Counted from the stretch's first letter, positions 16,767 to 27,263 are shown. The stretch is 64,000 nucleotides of DNA from Flavobacterium sp. N502540 (GCF_025947365.1 NZ_CP110012.1:1302001-1366000); one strand, 5' to 3'. Notes: generated from the letters alone by a model not told the origin. Program-made: numbers and translations.

Positions 16767-19700
16767 TTAGTTTTTTAGCACCTTAAATGTTTGTATGCTT
16801 TCGCCTGCTTTAACTTTTACAAAATACAATCCCTGACTCCCATTAATTGTCAAGTCTAATTTTGTTAGATTAGAAGCTTGTTCTTCTTTTAGTTTTTTTC
16901 CATTACTATCATATAGCTGCACCGTTACATCACTGCTGTAATTTTTCAAATCTATATAGATTTTCCCTGATGTTGGGTTAGGATAAATCGTTGTATTTGA
17001 TGTTTTGGTAAAGTCATCTGTTGACAAAGTACTTTCATACTTCACAATTCCACAGTTTTCATCAAAATGCGAAACAATTCCGTCAACACCATTTGTACTT
17101 ATTATACTGCCAAAACTGGTATAATTATTCACCTTCATATTGGCGCATAAATAAAATGTACCATCTGCTGCTTTAAAAAAATCATACATATGTATTAAAG
17201 GCACTGTAGCATGATTACGATTATCTCCGTTAGCCGTTATTTTCTTTAAATTACCCGATAGATCATAAGTCGCCAGAAAGAAATCATATTCACTAATTGT
17301 TAAGTCATAATTCTGCAAGTCACTAGTAATAAAAGTGCTAGTGCTAGCGCTAGCGCTAGTTGCAGAACCACCACCAATAATATGCAATTTATCATTATCT
17401 TTTATAATTTTTCTTCCTCCACTACTTCCATATTTATTTCCGTTTATCCATTCGCACGTACCAGCCGAGTTAACTTTTGCTACGAAAAAAGTACCAATAC
17501 TTTTTTGAGTAATCGTTCCATTGGCATTTTCAAAAGAATGGACAGCCTTTTCATTATCACAAGAATTACTTCCTGTAATATAATTGCTACCTGCATCATC
17601 GGTAATCATTGCACCAAATAATACATTATTACCTCTCCCATTTACTGTACTACTTCTTGTTTTCCATTGCAAAATACCATCTTTATTGTATTTAACTAAA
17701 AACATTCTAGGACCATAACCTTCAAAACGTTTTAGTATCTGTGGCGTAGTGGTATTACCTGCAGAATAGAAATTCGAATCGAATTCATAATTTCCTCCAA
17801 GATAAATATTGTTTGAGCTATCAAAACCAAGATCCACAATTCCTGCATTATTTACGTAATTAAGAGTAATTCCTGCATACCACATAACGGCTCCCAAAGG
17901 TGATATTTTTAACAATGTTAAATTGTCTGCTTGTGAAGTCTGCATTGTTTGATTAATCACTGTTGATTTAATACCGTTAAAATAGAGTTGGTGTTTATTC
18001 GAATAAATATAATTTAAGCTAATCGTTGTAACCAGGTTATTTTCTTTATCGATATAAAGTTTTTTTGCTAAAGGTCCCGAAATTTCAGCATTTAAAATCC
18101 AAATAAGTTTTCCCTGCTTATTCAATTTCATAATATAACCGTAATTTTGATTTGAATCAAAGGGGATTGCTTTTATTCTATCACCTTTGTTGTCAATGAA
18201 CGTCCCGTTGTGTGTACCACATATATAAATGTTCCCATCATGATCAATTACAGACGAAAATATGATATCTCTATCACGATTTACTGGATTATGTTCTGTA
18301 CTTACGATCCATTTTAAAGCTCCTTTTCTGTCATATTTTGTTAGAAAACTTCCTATTTTATTTTTAAAATCAGATTTCAATCCAATTTTTGAATCAAATA
18401 TCTGATCATTAAATCCTCCTGACACCAAAAATCCATCGTCTGTTGGAGTTAATCCATAATTACCTTCATATTCATGACCATTCCATTGAGAATCTACCCC
18501 ATTGTTAACTAATGTCCAACAATTATTTGAATTTTCAGATTCATTATAAATATATGGCCCCTCTCCTTCAATTTGATCGTGGCATCCATTATCTGACCAG
18601 ACTTCGAGATTGGTGATTGTTGCCCCTTGTTTAGAATAAGCAGTTTCTACTTTTTCATCGATAGAATTATTTGTTGAAGCATTAGAACTAAAATTCCATT
18701 TATAATGTTGTGCATCAATTGATTTCTGATAAAATGACACCTTTTCATTAGGTAGAGCATTTATTAAATCTTTATGAAACACTGCTTTTGTTTGTTCGAC
18801 TTCAATGTGAAATCTATCCGTTAAACTAACTGTACAATTAGCATTTACATTTTTAGCTTCCAAATAAAAATCTCCAGATTCACTGATTAAATTGCTTGTA
18901 AAAGTAAGAGTCTGTCCATTCCCTACCTCACTGGTTCCATATTTTAAAAAATCTTTTTTCAAAGTATAGACAACATCAATCTCCGAATTTTGAATTTGAA
19001 TTGTCACTGGTTCACTCTTACAAAGAATCTTATCATTTACGATAACCGGTAAATTAATCTTCGGAATTGGGCTGACATAAATACTTTTAGAATCTGTAGA
19101 CTCAACCCCAAAACTATTTCTAACTGTATATTTAATTTCATAGTTCCCCGCTTTTTCAAAATTGTAGGTTAAATCTCCACACACAGAACGAACCTCCACA
19201 TTATTTACAAACCATTTACAACTTGTAATCCAGCCCACGATAGGTTTTAAGGCTACAGTACTTCCTACACAGCCGCCTTCCAATCCTGAAACATTTACAT
19301 ATGGAACCCTTGTCCCACCTCCATTAGTCGTTTTCAATATAATACCAGAATTTCCACAGGCATAAAAAGTTGTATTTGCCATTTGCTTCCAAAAACAATT
19401 AATATCGTAATTCAAAGATGTTGACTGCTTCTCTAATGCCTTACCACTGGCAACAAAGTAAACACCATGATCAGTTCCCACATATTCACCTAATGAGTTA
19501 GCAGAGATGCATTTTGCATTTAAAGGGCCGTCATAAAAATTAACGTGATTACTATACAACGAATTATCGTTACTATAGGCTGCAAATCTATTTCCGGCAC
19601 AAAAAGTTAAACCGTTATTCATTGCTGACTCCCCATAGGTTATAGCCTTAATATCTGACCCCGGAGTTAATACAGATATAAAATTATACTTTGAATCAAA

Positions 19701-20294
19701 ATACTCAAAATAAAGTATCTTACCCGTAGCTGCAATTTTACATTTATTTTGATAAAAAGCAACAGAAGAAAAATTATCGGTACCAAGATTTTTAGTCCTA
19801 ACTACGCCTTGCGCTTTAAAAGTAACCATTAGTCCATTGTCTCCTACTGCAGAATATGATCCAGAATAACTTGAATATCCAATCTGATTTAGATTTGAGT
19901 TTTCCACGCCTTTATATATAATTTGATAACTAAGTGATGGTAGTTCAATTTTCATTATAATGGCCTGTTTTGTCAATACATTCTGTCCACAAGCAAAAAC
20001 AACTCCTGAAGAAGCTGAACCTGTCATATCTGAATAACAATGGCTAAAAGCCGTATTGTTGTAAATATTAGCATCCTCACTTCCATCAGTTATTTCAAAT
20101 CTCTTCCAACTTGAAGCTCCTTCACCTCCATTTGAAGTATAGTAAAGTCCTTTTTTTCCGGAAACAAAACCATTATTCCCCAGAAAAACAACTCCTGTTA
20201 AATCATCACTTAAACCTGTATTTAGATTTACCCACTGACAAAAAGCAAATTGAACATTAATTAAAAAGAAAATACAGAGTAAAGTTGACCTCAT
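16767..20294 (-). CDS. Large T9SS type A sorting-domain protein with PKD-like and beta-propeller-like repeats
   Basis: A 1175-residue secreted protein starting at MRSTLLCIFFLINVQFAFCQ, a normal signal peptide (a longer frame to 20339 is possible but would bury it). The first 330 residues contain propeller-like units (LNTGLSDDLTGVVFLGNNGFVSG, YACGNSGIILKTTNGG). A PKD-like region follows (YNFEKAGNYEIKYTVRNSFGVES). The second half repeats units of the type LLKISPLGAVMWYAG / VKYNKDGILQWK, as in SBBP or delta-60 repeats. The last 80 residues (TTIYPNPTSGKIYIDLKN to the terminal FKVLKN) are a type A sorting domain. Export through the outer membrane by T9SS follows from that domain; the biological role is unknown. 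Confidence 0.9.
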   Translation of the reverse strand: MRSTLLCIFFLINVQFAFCQWVNLNTGLSDDLTGVVFLGNNGFVSGKKGLYYTSNGGEGASSWKRFEITDGSEDANIYNNTAFSHCYSDMTGSASSGVVFACGQNVLTKQAIIMKIELPSLSYQIIYKGVENSNLNQIGYSSYSGSYSAVGDNGLMVTFKAQGVVRTKNLGTDNFSSVAFYQNKCKIAATGKILYFEYFDSKYNFISVLTPGSDIKAITYGESAMNNGLTFCAGNRFAAYSNDNSLYSNHVNFYDGPLNAKCISANSLGEYVGTDHGVYFVASGKALEKQSTSLNYDINCFWKQMANTTFYACGNSGIILKTTNGGGTRVPYVNVSGLEGGCVGSTVALKPIVGWITSCKWFVNNVEVRSVCGDLTYNFEKAGNYEIKYTVRNSFGVESTDSKSIYVSPIPKINLPVIVNDKILCKSEPVTIQIQNSEIDVVYTLKKDFLKYGTSEVGNGQTLTFTSNLISESGDFYLEAKNVNANCTVSLTDRFHIEVEQTKAVFHKDLINALPNEKVSFYQKSIDAQHYKWNFSSNASTNNSIDEKVETAYSKQGATITNLEVWSDNGCHDQIEGEGPYIYNESENSNNCWTLVNNGVDSQWNGHEYEGNYGLTPTDDGFLVSGGFNDQIFDSKIGLKSDFKNKIGSFLTKYDRKGALKWIVSTEHNPVNRDRDIIFSSVIDHDGNIYICGTHNGTFIDNKGDRIKAIPFDSNQNYGYIMKLNKQGKLIWILNAEISGPLAKKLYIDKENNLVTTISLNYIYSNKHQLYFNGIKSTVINQTMQTSQADNLTLLKISPLGAVMWYAGITLNYVNNAGIVDLGFDSSNNIYLGGNYEFDSNFYSAGNTTTPQILKRFEGYGPRMFLVKYNKDGILQWKTRSSTVNGRGNNVLFGAMITDDAGSNYITGSNSCDNEKAVHSFENANGTITQKSIGTFFVAKVNSAGTCEWINGNKYGSSGGRKIIKDNDKLHIIGGGSATSASASTSTFITSDLQNYDLTISEYDFFLATYDLSGNLKKITANGDNRNHATVPLIHMYDFFKAADGTFYLCANMKVNNYTSFGSIISTNGVDGIVSHFDENCGIVKYESTLSTDDFTKTSNTTIYPNPTSGKIYIDLKNYSSDVTVQLYDSNGKKLKEEQASNLTKLDLTINGSQGLYFVKVKAGESIQTFKVLKN

Positions 20295-20499
20295 ATAATT
20301 TAGTAATTTTATTATTAAAAAAGAAGTAAAACTAGTCATTTTTTAACACTTTACAAGACACTACAATTGATTTGTTAAAAATATGAGAAATAATCTCCTT
20401 AAGATCTTTTGCACATTTAAAATTCAAAAAATAGAAACTCTTTTTACTTTTATTCAATAGCTGCTAAGTATAATATTCGTCTGTTAATATTCAAAAGAT

Positions 20500-20507
20500 T
20501 ATTTTTG
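20500..20507 (+). promoter_or_regulatory. -7 element of the alpha/beta hydrolase gene
   Basis: TATTTTTG, a full match to TAnnTTTG, 11 bases before the ATG at 20519. The predicted start is about 20514, so the leader is very short. No clear -33 element. Confidence 0.5.
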
Positions 20508-20518
20508 CAAAAATTATC

Positions 20519-21298
20519 ATGATGAAGAGCATTCTATATAAAAATACCAAAATATCATACTCAGATTCGGGAACTGGAAATGCAATTGTATTCCTTCACG
20601 GCTTTCTGGAAAATAAAAAAATGTGGAAAAACTATGTTGATTTTTTCTCCGAAAAACATCGCATCATTACGATCGATTTACTGGGACACGGCGAGTCGGA
20701 TTCTTTGGGATATGTGCACACGATGGAAGACAATGCCAATGCTGTTCAGAAAGTCCTGAATCATTTAAAAATTGAAAAAGCTACTGTTGTCGGACATTCG
20801 ATGGGCGGTTATGTCGGTCTGGCTTTCGCCGAATTGTTTCCAAAAAATATTCAGAAACTGGTTTTACTCAATTCTACTTCAAGGGAGGATAGTCCGGAAA
20901 GGAAACTTAACCGAACACGGGCTATCAAAGCAGTCAAACAAAATTATGTAACTTTTGTGAGTCTGGCTATTGGTAATTTGTTTAGCGAGAACAACCGAAT
21001 CCGATTAACAGACGAAATTGAAAAAGTAAAAACACAGGCTCTCCAAACACCTTTGCAGGGAATTATAGCTTCACTCGAAGGAATGAAAATCAGAAAAGAC
21101 AGAGAAGCACTTTTACAACAAAACCTTTTTCCGGTTTTATTGATTCTAGGAAAAAAAGATCCTGTTTTAGATTACGAAGACTCCCGCACCCAGATAGACG
21201 ATACTACGGCAGAACTTATTTCTTTTGAAGACGGACATATGAGTCATATTGAAAACAAAGAGGAATTAAAAACCGTTTTGTCCCAATTTTTCTCTTAG
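20519..21298 (+). CDS. Alpha/beta-fold hydrolase
   Basis: A 259-residue cytoplasmic hydrolase with the classical fold: oxyanion-region HGFLENKKMW (about 27-36), nucleophile elbow GHSMGGYVG with the catalytic serine near residue 97, acid in LGKKDPVLDYEDS, and the catalytic histidine in DGHMSHIEN near the C-terminus. Substrate cannot be told from the sequence; members of this size include esterases, C-C hydrolases and thioesterases. A second ATG at 20522 would give the same protein minus one residue. It is a single gene. Confidence 0.9.
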   Translation: MMKSILYKNTKISYSDSGTGNAIVFLHGFLENKKMWKNYVDFFSEKHRIITIDLLGHGESDSLGYVHTMEDNANAVQKVLNHLKIEKATVVGHSMGGYVGLAFAELFPKNIQKLVLLNSTSREDSPERKLNRTRAIKAVKQNYVTFVSLAIGNLFSENNRIRLTDEIEKVKTQALQTPLQGIIASLEGMKIRKDREALLQQNLFPVLLILGKKDPVLDYEDSRTQIDDTTAELISFEDGHMSHIENKEELKTVLSQFFS

Positions 21299-21316
21299 AT
21301 CACAGCCTTCAACATA

Positions 21317-21356
21317 AAAAAAGACCGTTCCGAAAAATTATCGAAACAGCCTTTTC
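21317..21356 (+). terminator. Probable terminator after the hydrolase
   Basis: Imperfect hairpin AAAAAGACCGTTCCGA ... TCGAAACAGCCTTTTC with G-U pairs, followed by T-rich sequence. Confidence 0.5.
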
Positions 21357-21662
21357 TTCTTTTTGTTGGGGGCAAAAATTTATACTTTTTTAAAAATTTC
21401 TTTTTAAAAATTTTGGCAAAGTTATTCCTTTTATGCACTAATTCTAACCCCTTGAATCACTTTTGTTTATAGTTTATGCTTTGCTTGTTTAAAGAGTGAA
21501 ATTTGTAGATAAATTCATCAAAAAGAAATATACTCCATAAAAATTATAACATTTTACTTCATAAAATTCATTTAAAAAAAGCCGCTTTTTGATATAATTC
21601 CAGAAATGAGATCGCTTTTTTCATCAGGAAACCATAAAAAATGATATTCTGAATAAAGACGA
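21357..21662. other. Gene-free AT-rich stretch
   Basis: About 300 bases between the hydrolase and the AddB-like gene end. Very AT-rich, with one small AAAAAGCCGCTTTTT palindrome near 21575. I see no open frame above 20 codons, no RNA gene and no repeat family here. Confidence 0.5.
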
Positions 21663-24428
21663 TTAATCCATTTTCTCTTCAAAAGAAATTGTCGGGTCAA
21701 AAATCTCTTTTAACAGTAATACGATTTCCTCTAAATAATTACTCAAAATTTCTCTGGAAACTGTAGTAGTAATCTCTTTATCTTCTTTGAATGTAAAAGG
21801 CAAAAAACCTGATTTAAGATTTTTAAAAGAAATTATACCCGCTTCTATCGGGATTTCTTTCGCTTTGGTTTCAAACATAAAGGCATAAGCCAAAACCTGA
21901 ATAATTTTATCATTTTTAAGCTCCTGAGTCAATCCATTCCATGATTTCAGGATAACATTCGTCTTTTCAACTTTTCCTGTCTTATAATCAATAATTCGGA
22001 TTTTCCCGTTGCGCAATTCAATACGATCCACGTTTCCTTTAATCAAAACAGGAAACGGCAAATCCGGATGATTTAATTCGCGTTCAAATGTTTCCTCCAA
22101 AGCTATGATCTGAACCGCATCTCCATTTTTAAGAGATTCTAATTCCATTTTCAAAAAATTAGAGACATTTCGTTTCGCTACTTCAAAGGCTAAAAGATTA
22201 CGCCCTTTTTTTATCTCACCTTCTTTATAAACCAATTTAAACTGATTTAAAACTTCAGCATCCAGTAACTTGAAACAATTTTCGAGATCTGTTTCCGAAA
22301 TGAACTTTCCAATAAAGGGTTCATAAAGCGTTTTCAACGTTTCATGAATAATAGTCCCAAGAGTATTCAATGCTATATTCTCCTCAACTTCTTCTACTTC
22401 TCTAATTCTCAATATTTTTTGGAAATAAAAGTCTATCGGATTTCGGATGTAACTCGTCAAAGCAGAAGGAGAAAAACCGGCAAGTGCGATTTCTTTTAAA
22501 CGATCTATCACAGCCTCAGACTTGGGAACCACCATAGGCTGATAAGCCGTTGTTGGTAAAACGGGATTATAAATGTCAAACGTTAAGTTGTGCTTCTTTT
22601 GTTTCTCTACCTCCAATTGCGTGATGAAACGGCTTCGTTCTCCTGCATCCAATCCATCATTTTCTGTATTGTAAATCAGATAGATGTTTTGAGCTCTTTG
22701 CAATAAATGATAAAAATGATAGGTATAAATGGCATCTTTCTCTTTAAAAGTAGGCAATCCCAGTTCGTTTTTAACATCATAGGGAATAAATGAATTTTGA
22801 GATTTTCCAGCCGGAAACTTCCCTTCATTCATCGATGTTACAATTACGGTATCAAAATCAAGCACACGACTTTCCAGAACCCCCATAATTTGCAGTCCGC
22901 GTAAAGGCTCCCCTTCAAACGAAACTTCAGCAACATCAATAATCTGTTTATAGATCGCATGCAAAGTGTCTATGTTATCAATGTGATTGTGTTTTGTGTA
23001 ATAATTGATCAGCTTATTAATTACTTTAAAAACGGCATAAACAAAAGCTTTCGCAATTTTTTCCTCCTCATTGTCATTGCTGAAATTTTCTTTTATCAAA
23101 AGTAAAAGTGCCGAAACATTTTCAAGAACAGCAATCGACCCATTCTCCCACTTTTGAAAAAGCAGATCAAACAATGGCGTTGGATTCAAATTGAGTTCTA
23201 AAACCCGATTATGTGTAATAAAAGTGTAATTATTTTCCTTGATAATCCGAACCAAATTACTGGCATTGGCATAAGGTTCAACCAAAGGATGTGTAAGAAT
23301 ATCAAGTATATCTTTATAATAAAAAACATAACTTTCTCCTTTACGCGAAAGCGCATTGGTATGCATTCTAAACAATTTCGCAACTAATATCTGCGACGGG
23401 TTGTTCTTTCCCGAATAACCCATTGTAATATTCAGACTTCCAACGGAAGAAGGCAGGGAATATAAAACCGGCATCAGTAAATTTTCCTCACCCAGTACAA
23501 TAGCCACTTTATCTAAAGCAGTAGTTGGGTTTTCTGTGATAATATTTTCGATAATACTACCCGCCAGTTTTGCCTGACCAATAGTTTTGGGTGTCCCTAT
23601 AATCTGAATGTTTTTAGTCTGCGAAAAATCATCTACTATCCATTCAAACGGATGAGCTTTATAGTGTTTCCAATTTTCTTTAAACCGTCTTACAAAAAGT
23701 CCTGCATCATGATACGGATCATTTAAGAAAGTCTGATCAACATCCCAATAAATCCTGGCCTGATCTAAAGCCAAAAGATGCTGCACAATTTTTTCTTCCG
23801 CTGCATTCAAAGCATTAAATCCTGCAAAAATGAAACTACGATTTGAAACGGTATTCGAAAAGTGATTGAGATTGTTTACAGCTTCACGATAAATTAGTCC
23901 CTGATATCCAATTGATTTATTCAGTAAATGATTGTATAGGGAATCATAATACAATGGAAGAAGTTTCCAGAAATCAATATAATTCTCTAAAAGCTTGGTT
24001 TTGTTCTCGACTTCAATCCCCCATTTTTTGATGTCTTCAATATCATTCAAATAGGACAAGACGTGTGAAGGGTCTAACAGATAGCGATCGATTTCATTAA
24101 AATCCTGCAGAAGCGTTTTTGCCCAATTGGCAAATAATTCAAAAGACTGCTGATATTGTTTCTCGGTTACGGAAAGATACACTTCATAGAACTCAAACAA
24201 AAGCTCAATTGAATCAACGGATCGGATCGAGGCTACGTCCTGTACAAAATCTTCAATACTAATAATTTCAGGCGAAAGTATTGTTTTCTTAGTCTCATTT
24301 TTCAGGGCTTCAATTAAAAAAACTTTCGCTCTTTTATTAGGCAAAATAACAGTTGTCTCAGCAAGTTTATCTGAATAGTCCTGAATTATAACCGTCGCTA
24401 TTTTCCCGAGAAAAGAAGTATTTATCAT
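21663..24428 (-). CDS. addB: AddB-like PD-(D/E)XK nuclease subunit of a RecB-type recombination complex
   Basis: Partner of the AddA-like helicase at 27344-30502 in processing double-strand ends for homologous recombination (inferred from family). The 921 residues start at MINTSFLGKIATVI; the nine-residue extension to 24455 is read from the upstream terminator and is rejected. The N-terminal part is the inactivated helicase-like region (LPNKRAKVFLIEAL without Walker A). The C-terminal nuclease has GNVDRIEL followed by IRIIDYKTGK (catalytic D and K near residue 814). The cysteines that hold the Fe-S staple of many AddB proteins are absent: the usual CP before the nuclease is N-P here (YIRNPIDFYF), and the C-terminus lacks a cysteine cluster. 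Confidence 0.85.
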   Translation of the reverse strand: MINTSFLGKIATVIIQDYSDKLAETTVILPNKRAKVFLIEALKNETKKTILSPEIISIEDFVQDVASIRSVDSIELLFEFYEVYLSVTEKQYQQSFELFANWAKTLLQDFNEIDRYLLDPSHVLSYLNDIEDIKKWGIEVENKTKLLENYIDFWKLLPLYYDSLYNHLLNKSIGYQGLIYREAVNNLNHFSNTVSNRSFIFAGFNALNAAEEKIVQHLLALDQARIYWDVDQTFLNDPYHDAGLFVRRFKENWKHYKAHPFEWIVDDFSQTKNIQIIGTPKTIGQAKLAGSIIENIITENPTTALDKVAIVLGEENLLMPVLYSLPSSVGSLNITMGYSGKNNPSQILVAKLFRMHTNALSRKGESYVFYYKDILDILTHPLVEPYANASNLVRIIKENNYTFITHNRVLELNLNPTPLFDLLFQKWENGSIAVLENVSALLLLIKENFSNDNEEEKIAKAFVYAVFKVINKLINYYTKHNHIDNIDTLHAIYKQIIDVAEVSFEGEPLRGLQIMGVLESRVLDFDTVIVTSMNEGKFPAGKSQNSFIPYDVKNELGLPTFKEKDAIYTYHFYHLLQRAQNIYLIYNTENDGLDAGERSRFITQLEVEKQKKHNLTFDIYNPVLPTTAYQPMVVPKSEAVIDRLKEIALAGFSPSALTSYIRNPIDFYFQKILRIREVEEVEENIALNTLGTIIHETLKTLYEPFIGKFISETDLENCFKLLDAEVLNQFKLVYKEGEIKKGRNLLAFEVAKRNVSNFLKMELESLKNGDAVQIIALEETFERELNHPDLPFPVLIKGNVDRIELRNGKIRIIDYKTGKVEKTNVILKSWNGLTQELKNDKIIQVLAYAFMFETKAKEIPIEAGIISFKNLKSGFLPFTFKEDKEITTTVSREILSNYLEEIVLLLKEIFDPTISFEEKMD

Positions 24429-24440
24429 GTGATAAAAATA

Positions 24441-24470
24441 AAAAAAGCCATTCAATTAAGAATGGCTTTT
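24441..24470 (-). terminator. Terminator after the OmpA gene
   Basis: Perfect stem AAAAGCCATTC (24443-24453) / GAATGGCTTTT (24460-24470), 6-base loop, with a T-rich tail on the minus strand. It lies immediately before the addB start codon at 24428, so addB needs its own promoter or readthrough. Confidence 0.88.
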
Positions 24471-24491
24471 AGTATTTATTTAAACAGTAAA

Positions 24492-25955
24492 TTAGATTTT
24501 ACCTTGGTATTTAGAACCAATGTGTTTAATTTCTGTTCTTCTGTTTTGTGCTTTACCTGCAGCAGTTTTGTTGCTTGCAACTGGTTGAGAAGATCCGAAT
24601 CCTTTAGACTCTAAGTTCTCAGCATTTACACCTCTTTCGATTAATGCATTTTTCACAGCGTCAGCTCTTTCTTGAGAAAGTTTGTCGTTGATTTTTGCAG
24701 AACCTGTACTATCTGTGTGTCCTTCAATAGAGAATTTCGCGTTTGGATAGTTTTTAAGGATTTCTTTAATAGCATCTAATCTAGCTGGAGTTTCTTTGTC
24801 ACCAGTTTTGAAAGTAGCTTTTCCTGAGTTAAAGTAAACCGCTCTAGCTTGAACTTTAAGATCTTCTAAAGCTTCAGTAGTTACTTCAGGACAACCTCTG
24901 TTAGAAGCAGGACCAGCAACTGTAGGACAATCGTCATCTTTATCAGCTACACCGTCTTTGTCAGCGTCTAAGAAAGGACAACCACCATTTTCTCTAGGAC
25001 CAGCAACTGTAGGACATTTGTCATCTTTGTCAGCGATACCATCACCGTCAGTATCAGGACAACCTTTTAAAGCAGCTAAACCAGCAACATCTGGACAAGC
25101 GTCATCTTTATCAGCAATTCCGTCTCCGTCAGTATCAGGACATCCGTTTAATGCAGCTAAACCAAATACATCTGGACAAGCGTCAGAAGCGTCAACGATT
25201 CCGTCTCCGTCAGTATCAGGACATCCGTTGAATTGTTTTAAACCAGCAACATCTGGACAAGCATCATCTTTATCGTAGATTCCGTCTCCGTCAGTATCTT
25301 TACCTCCGAATTTGAAAACTAGACCTGCAGTGTGTTGAAAGTGAGATGGAGCATCTGGAGCTCCAGATTTATCTAATCTATCCCCACTAACTGACCATTT
25401 GTATCTTGTAGCAAGCTCAAGACCGATAGCATCAGTAAACCAAAAAGTAACACCAGCACCTGGGTTAACAGTTCCGTAGCTGCTATCTCCAAAGAAAGTG
25501 TAACCTCCACCAACAGATAACGAAGGATCGATTACTTTAGATTTGATTAATTCCTGGAAGCTATATTTAATAGTAGCATCAATTCCGTAATACATCAAGT
25601 CACCAGGATTAGTTACAAGATTACCTCTACCATCATGGCCCGCAGCAGTCTTGTTAAAAACAACAAATTTATCAATCTTGTTCACAGATCCTTGTAAACC
25701 AACAGAAAAACCGCTACCTACATATCTATTTACACCAATGTAAGATAAAGAAGGAAGAATATTCCAGTTGTCTTTTACAGCGAATGGCTGAGAAAAGTGT
25801 TGATCGAAAAAACCATTTCCTGATCCAGAACTTGTTCTAGTATCAACGGCATTAACTCCAAAAGAGATAGCCCATGGATTGTTGCTGTCTTGTGCGTGAG
25901 AACTTAAACCCATCACCATCATCACAGCAACTAAAAGTTTGTTAAGATGTTTCAT
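24492..25955 (-). CDS. OmpA family outer-membrane protein with thrombospondin type-3 repeats
   Basis: Abundant-type porin-like anchor linking the outer membrane to peptidoglycan. The 487 residues comprise a signal peptide ([21 protein letters not shown]), an N-terminal beta-barrel (about 22-215, aromatic alternating strands such as [14 protein letters not shown] and a final [10 protein letters not shown]), five calcium-binding TSP3 repeats of the type DTDGDGI-D--D-CP (about 218-355), and a C-terminal OmpA peptidoglycan-binding domain (about 360-475) with [11 protein letters not shown] and [12 protein letters not shown]. It has its own canonical promoter and terminator, consistent with strong single-gene expression. 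Confidence 0.95.
   Translation of the reverse strand: MKHLNKLLVAVMMVMGLSSHAQDSNNPWAISFGVNAVDTRTSSGSGNGFFDQHFSQPFAVKDNWNILPSLSYIGVNRYVGSGFSVGLQGSVNKIDKFVVFNKTAAGHDGRGNLVTNPGDLMYYGIDATIKYSFQELIKSKVIDPSLSVGGGYTFFGDSSYGTVNPGAGVTFWFTDAIGLELATRYKWSVSGDRLDKSGAPDAPSHFQHTAGLVFKFGGKDTDGDGIYDKDDACPDVAGLKQFNGCPDTDGDGIVDASDACPDVFGLAALNGCPDTDGDGIADKDDACPDVAGLAALKGCPDTDGDGIADKDDKCPTVAGPRENGGCPFLDADKDGVADKDDDCPTVAGPASNRGCPEVTTEALEDLKVQARAVYFNSGKATFKTGDKETPARLDAIKEILKNYPNAKFSIEGHTDSTGSAKINDKLSQERADAVKNALIERGVNAENLESKGFGSSQPVASNKTAAGKAQNRRTEIKHIGSKYQGKI
24892..25300. repeat. 81-bp tandem repeats encoding TSP3 units of OmpA
   Basis: The word CGTCTCCGTCAGTATCAGGA recurs with an 81-bp spacing (for example 25121 and 25202), matching 27-residue units in the protein. 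Three central units are nearly identical at the DNA level, while the units at 24900-25010 are diverged and shorter. Confidence 0.8.
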
Positions 25956-25993
25956 ACTTAATTTTTTTTAATTACAATTTAGTTAATTACAAG

Positions 25994-26024
25994 CAAAAGT
26001 AACACCAAAATTTTTAAATACAAA
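25994..26024 (-). promoter_or_regulatory. Canonical promoter of the ompA-like gene
   Basis: On the minus strand TTTG (26021-26024), exactly 19 bases, then TACTTTTG (25994-26001): a full match to the Bacteroidota -33/-7 consensus. The predicted start is near 25987, giving a leader of about 32 bases. Confidence 0.8.
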
Positions 26025-26069
26025 ATGAAATGTTAAAAAAAACCTACAAAAATTCGACCAAAGTGGGAA

Positions 26070-27263
26070 TTATATAACTTTTAACATTTGTCCGACAACT
26101 GTAAAAGCATCTATAGCCCTGTCTAAGTGCTCTTTTGTATGCGCAGCCGATAATTGCACTCTAATCCTCGCTTTTTCTTTAGGCACTACAGGGAAGAAGA
26201 ATCCGATTACATAAATGCCTTGTTTCAATAATTCATTTGCCATAGTCTGCGACAATTTCGCATCGTATAACATCACCGGAACGATTGCTGAATCTCCATC
26301 AATGATATCAAAACCGGCTTTTTTCATTCCTTCTTTAAAGTAATTTGTATTCCATTCTAATTTATCTCTCAACGTAGTGTCTTTTTCCAATAATTCAAAC
26401 ACCTTAATTGAGGCCCCAACAATCGCCGGTGCTAGTGAGTTTGAGAATAAATATGGTCTTGAACGCTGACGCAATAACTCAATAATTTCTTTTTTAGCAG
26501 TCGTATAACCTCCCATTGCTCCACCTAAAGCTTTACCTAGAGTTCCGGTAATAATATCAACTCTTCCCATAACTCCTTTTGCTTCGAGAGTTCCTTTTCC
26601 GGTTGCCCCGATAAATCCTGCAGCATGGCACTCATCTACCATCACCATCGCATCATACTTATCTGCCAGGTCACAAATTTTATCAAGAGGCGCTACCAGT
26701 CCGTCCATTGAGAAAACCCCATCAGTAACAATTAATTTGAAACGTGCTCCAGCTTCATTTGCTTTAATTAATTGCTGCTCCAAATCTTCCATATTACTGT
26801 TCTCATAACGATAACGCGCTGCTTTACACAAACGAACTCCGTCAATAATAGACGCATGATTCAGACTGTCTGAAATAATAGCGTCATTCTCTCCTAACAA
26901 AGGTTCGAAAACACCACCATTAGCATCAAAAGCTGCTGCATAAAGAATAGTATCTTCTGTACCATAAAAATCTGCAATCTTCTTCTCTAAAGTTTTATGA
27001 ATATCCTGCGTTCCGCAAATGAAACGTACTGACGACATCCCAAAACCGTGTGTATCCATAGCATCTTTTGCTGCTTTTACTACTTCTGGGTGTGATGAAA
27101 GCCCTAAATAATTGTTGGCACAAAAATTCAAAACTTTTTCTCCTGTAGAAATCGTTATCTCAGCATCTTGTGCCGAAGTTATAATGCGTTCTTTCTTGAA
27201 AATTCCGTTTTCTTCAATTGTTTGCAACTCATTTTGCAAATGTTCTTTTATTTTACCGTACAT
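26070..27263 (-). CDS. kbl: Glycine C-acetyltransferase (2-amino-3-ketobutyrate CoA ligase)
   Basis: PLP enzyme that cleaves 2-amino-3-oxobutyrate with CoA to glycine and acetyl-CoA in threonine breakdown. The 397 residues show the alpha-oxoamine synthase pattern: [29 protein letters not shown], the aspartate of [12 protein letters not shown], and the PLP lysine in [15 protein letters not shown]. Length agrees with Kbl. Related oxoamine synthases (BioF, ALAS, SPT) differ in the substrate segment, and the GTQDIH word favours Kbl. The usual partner threonine dehydrogenase is not in the window. Confidence 0.93.
   Translation of the reverse strand: MYGKIKEHLQNELQTIEENGIFKKERIITSAQDAEITISTGEKVLNFCANNYLGLSSHPEVVKAAKDAMDTHGFGMSSVRFICGTQDIHKTLEKKIADFYGTEDTILYAAAFDANGGVFEPLLGENDAIISDSLNHASIIDGVRLCKAARYRYENSNMEDLEQQLIKANEAGARFKLIVTDGVFSMDGLVAPLDKICDLADKYDAMVMVDECHAAGFIGATGKGTLEAKGVMGRVDIITGTLGKALGGAMGGYTTAKKEIIELLRQRSRPYLFSNSLAPAIVGASIKVFELLEKDTTLRDKLEWNTNYFKEGMKKAGFDIIDGDSAIVPVMLYDAKLSQTMANELLKQGIYVIGFFFPVVPKEKARIRVQLSAAHTKEHLDRAIDAFTVVGQMLKVI

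Noticed and set aside
21299..21662. Possible tRNA or small RNA gene in a 360-base gap
   Set aside because: No cloverleaf, no conserved loop words and no sequence I could match to a known RNA; only an imperfect terminator near its start.
24958..25278. 106-codon frame on the plus strand
   Set aside because: Antisense image of the OmpA TSP3 repeats; periodic peptide that mirrors the 81-bp unit.
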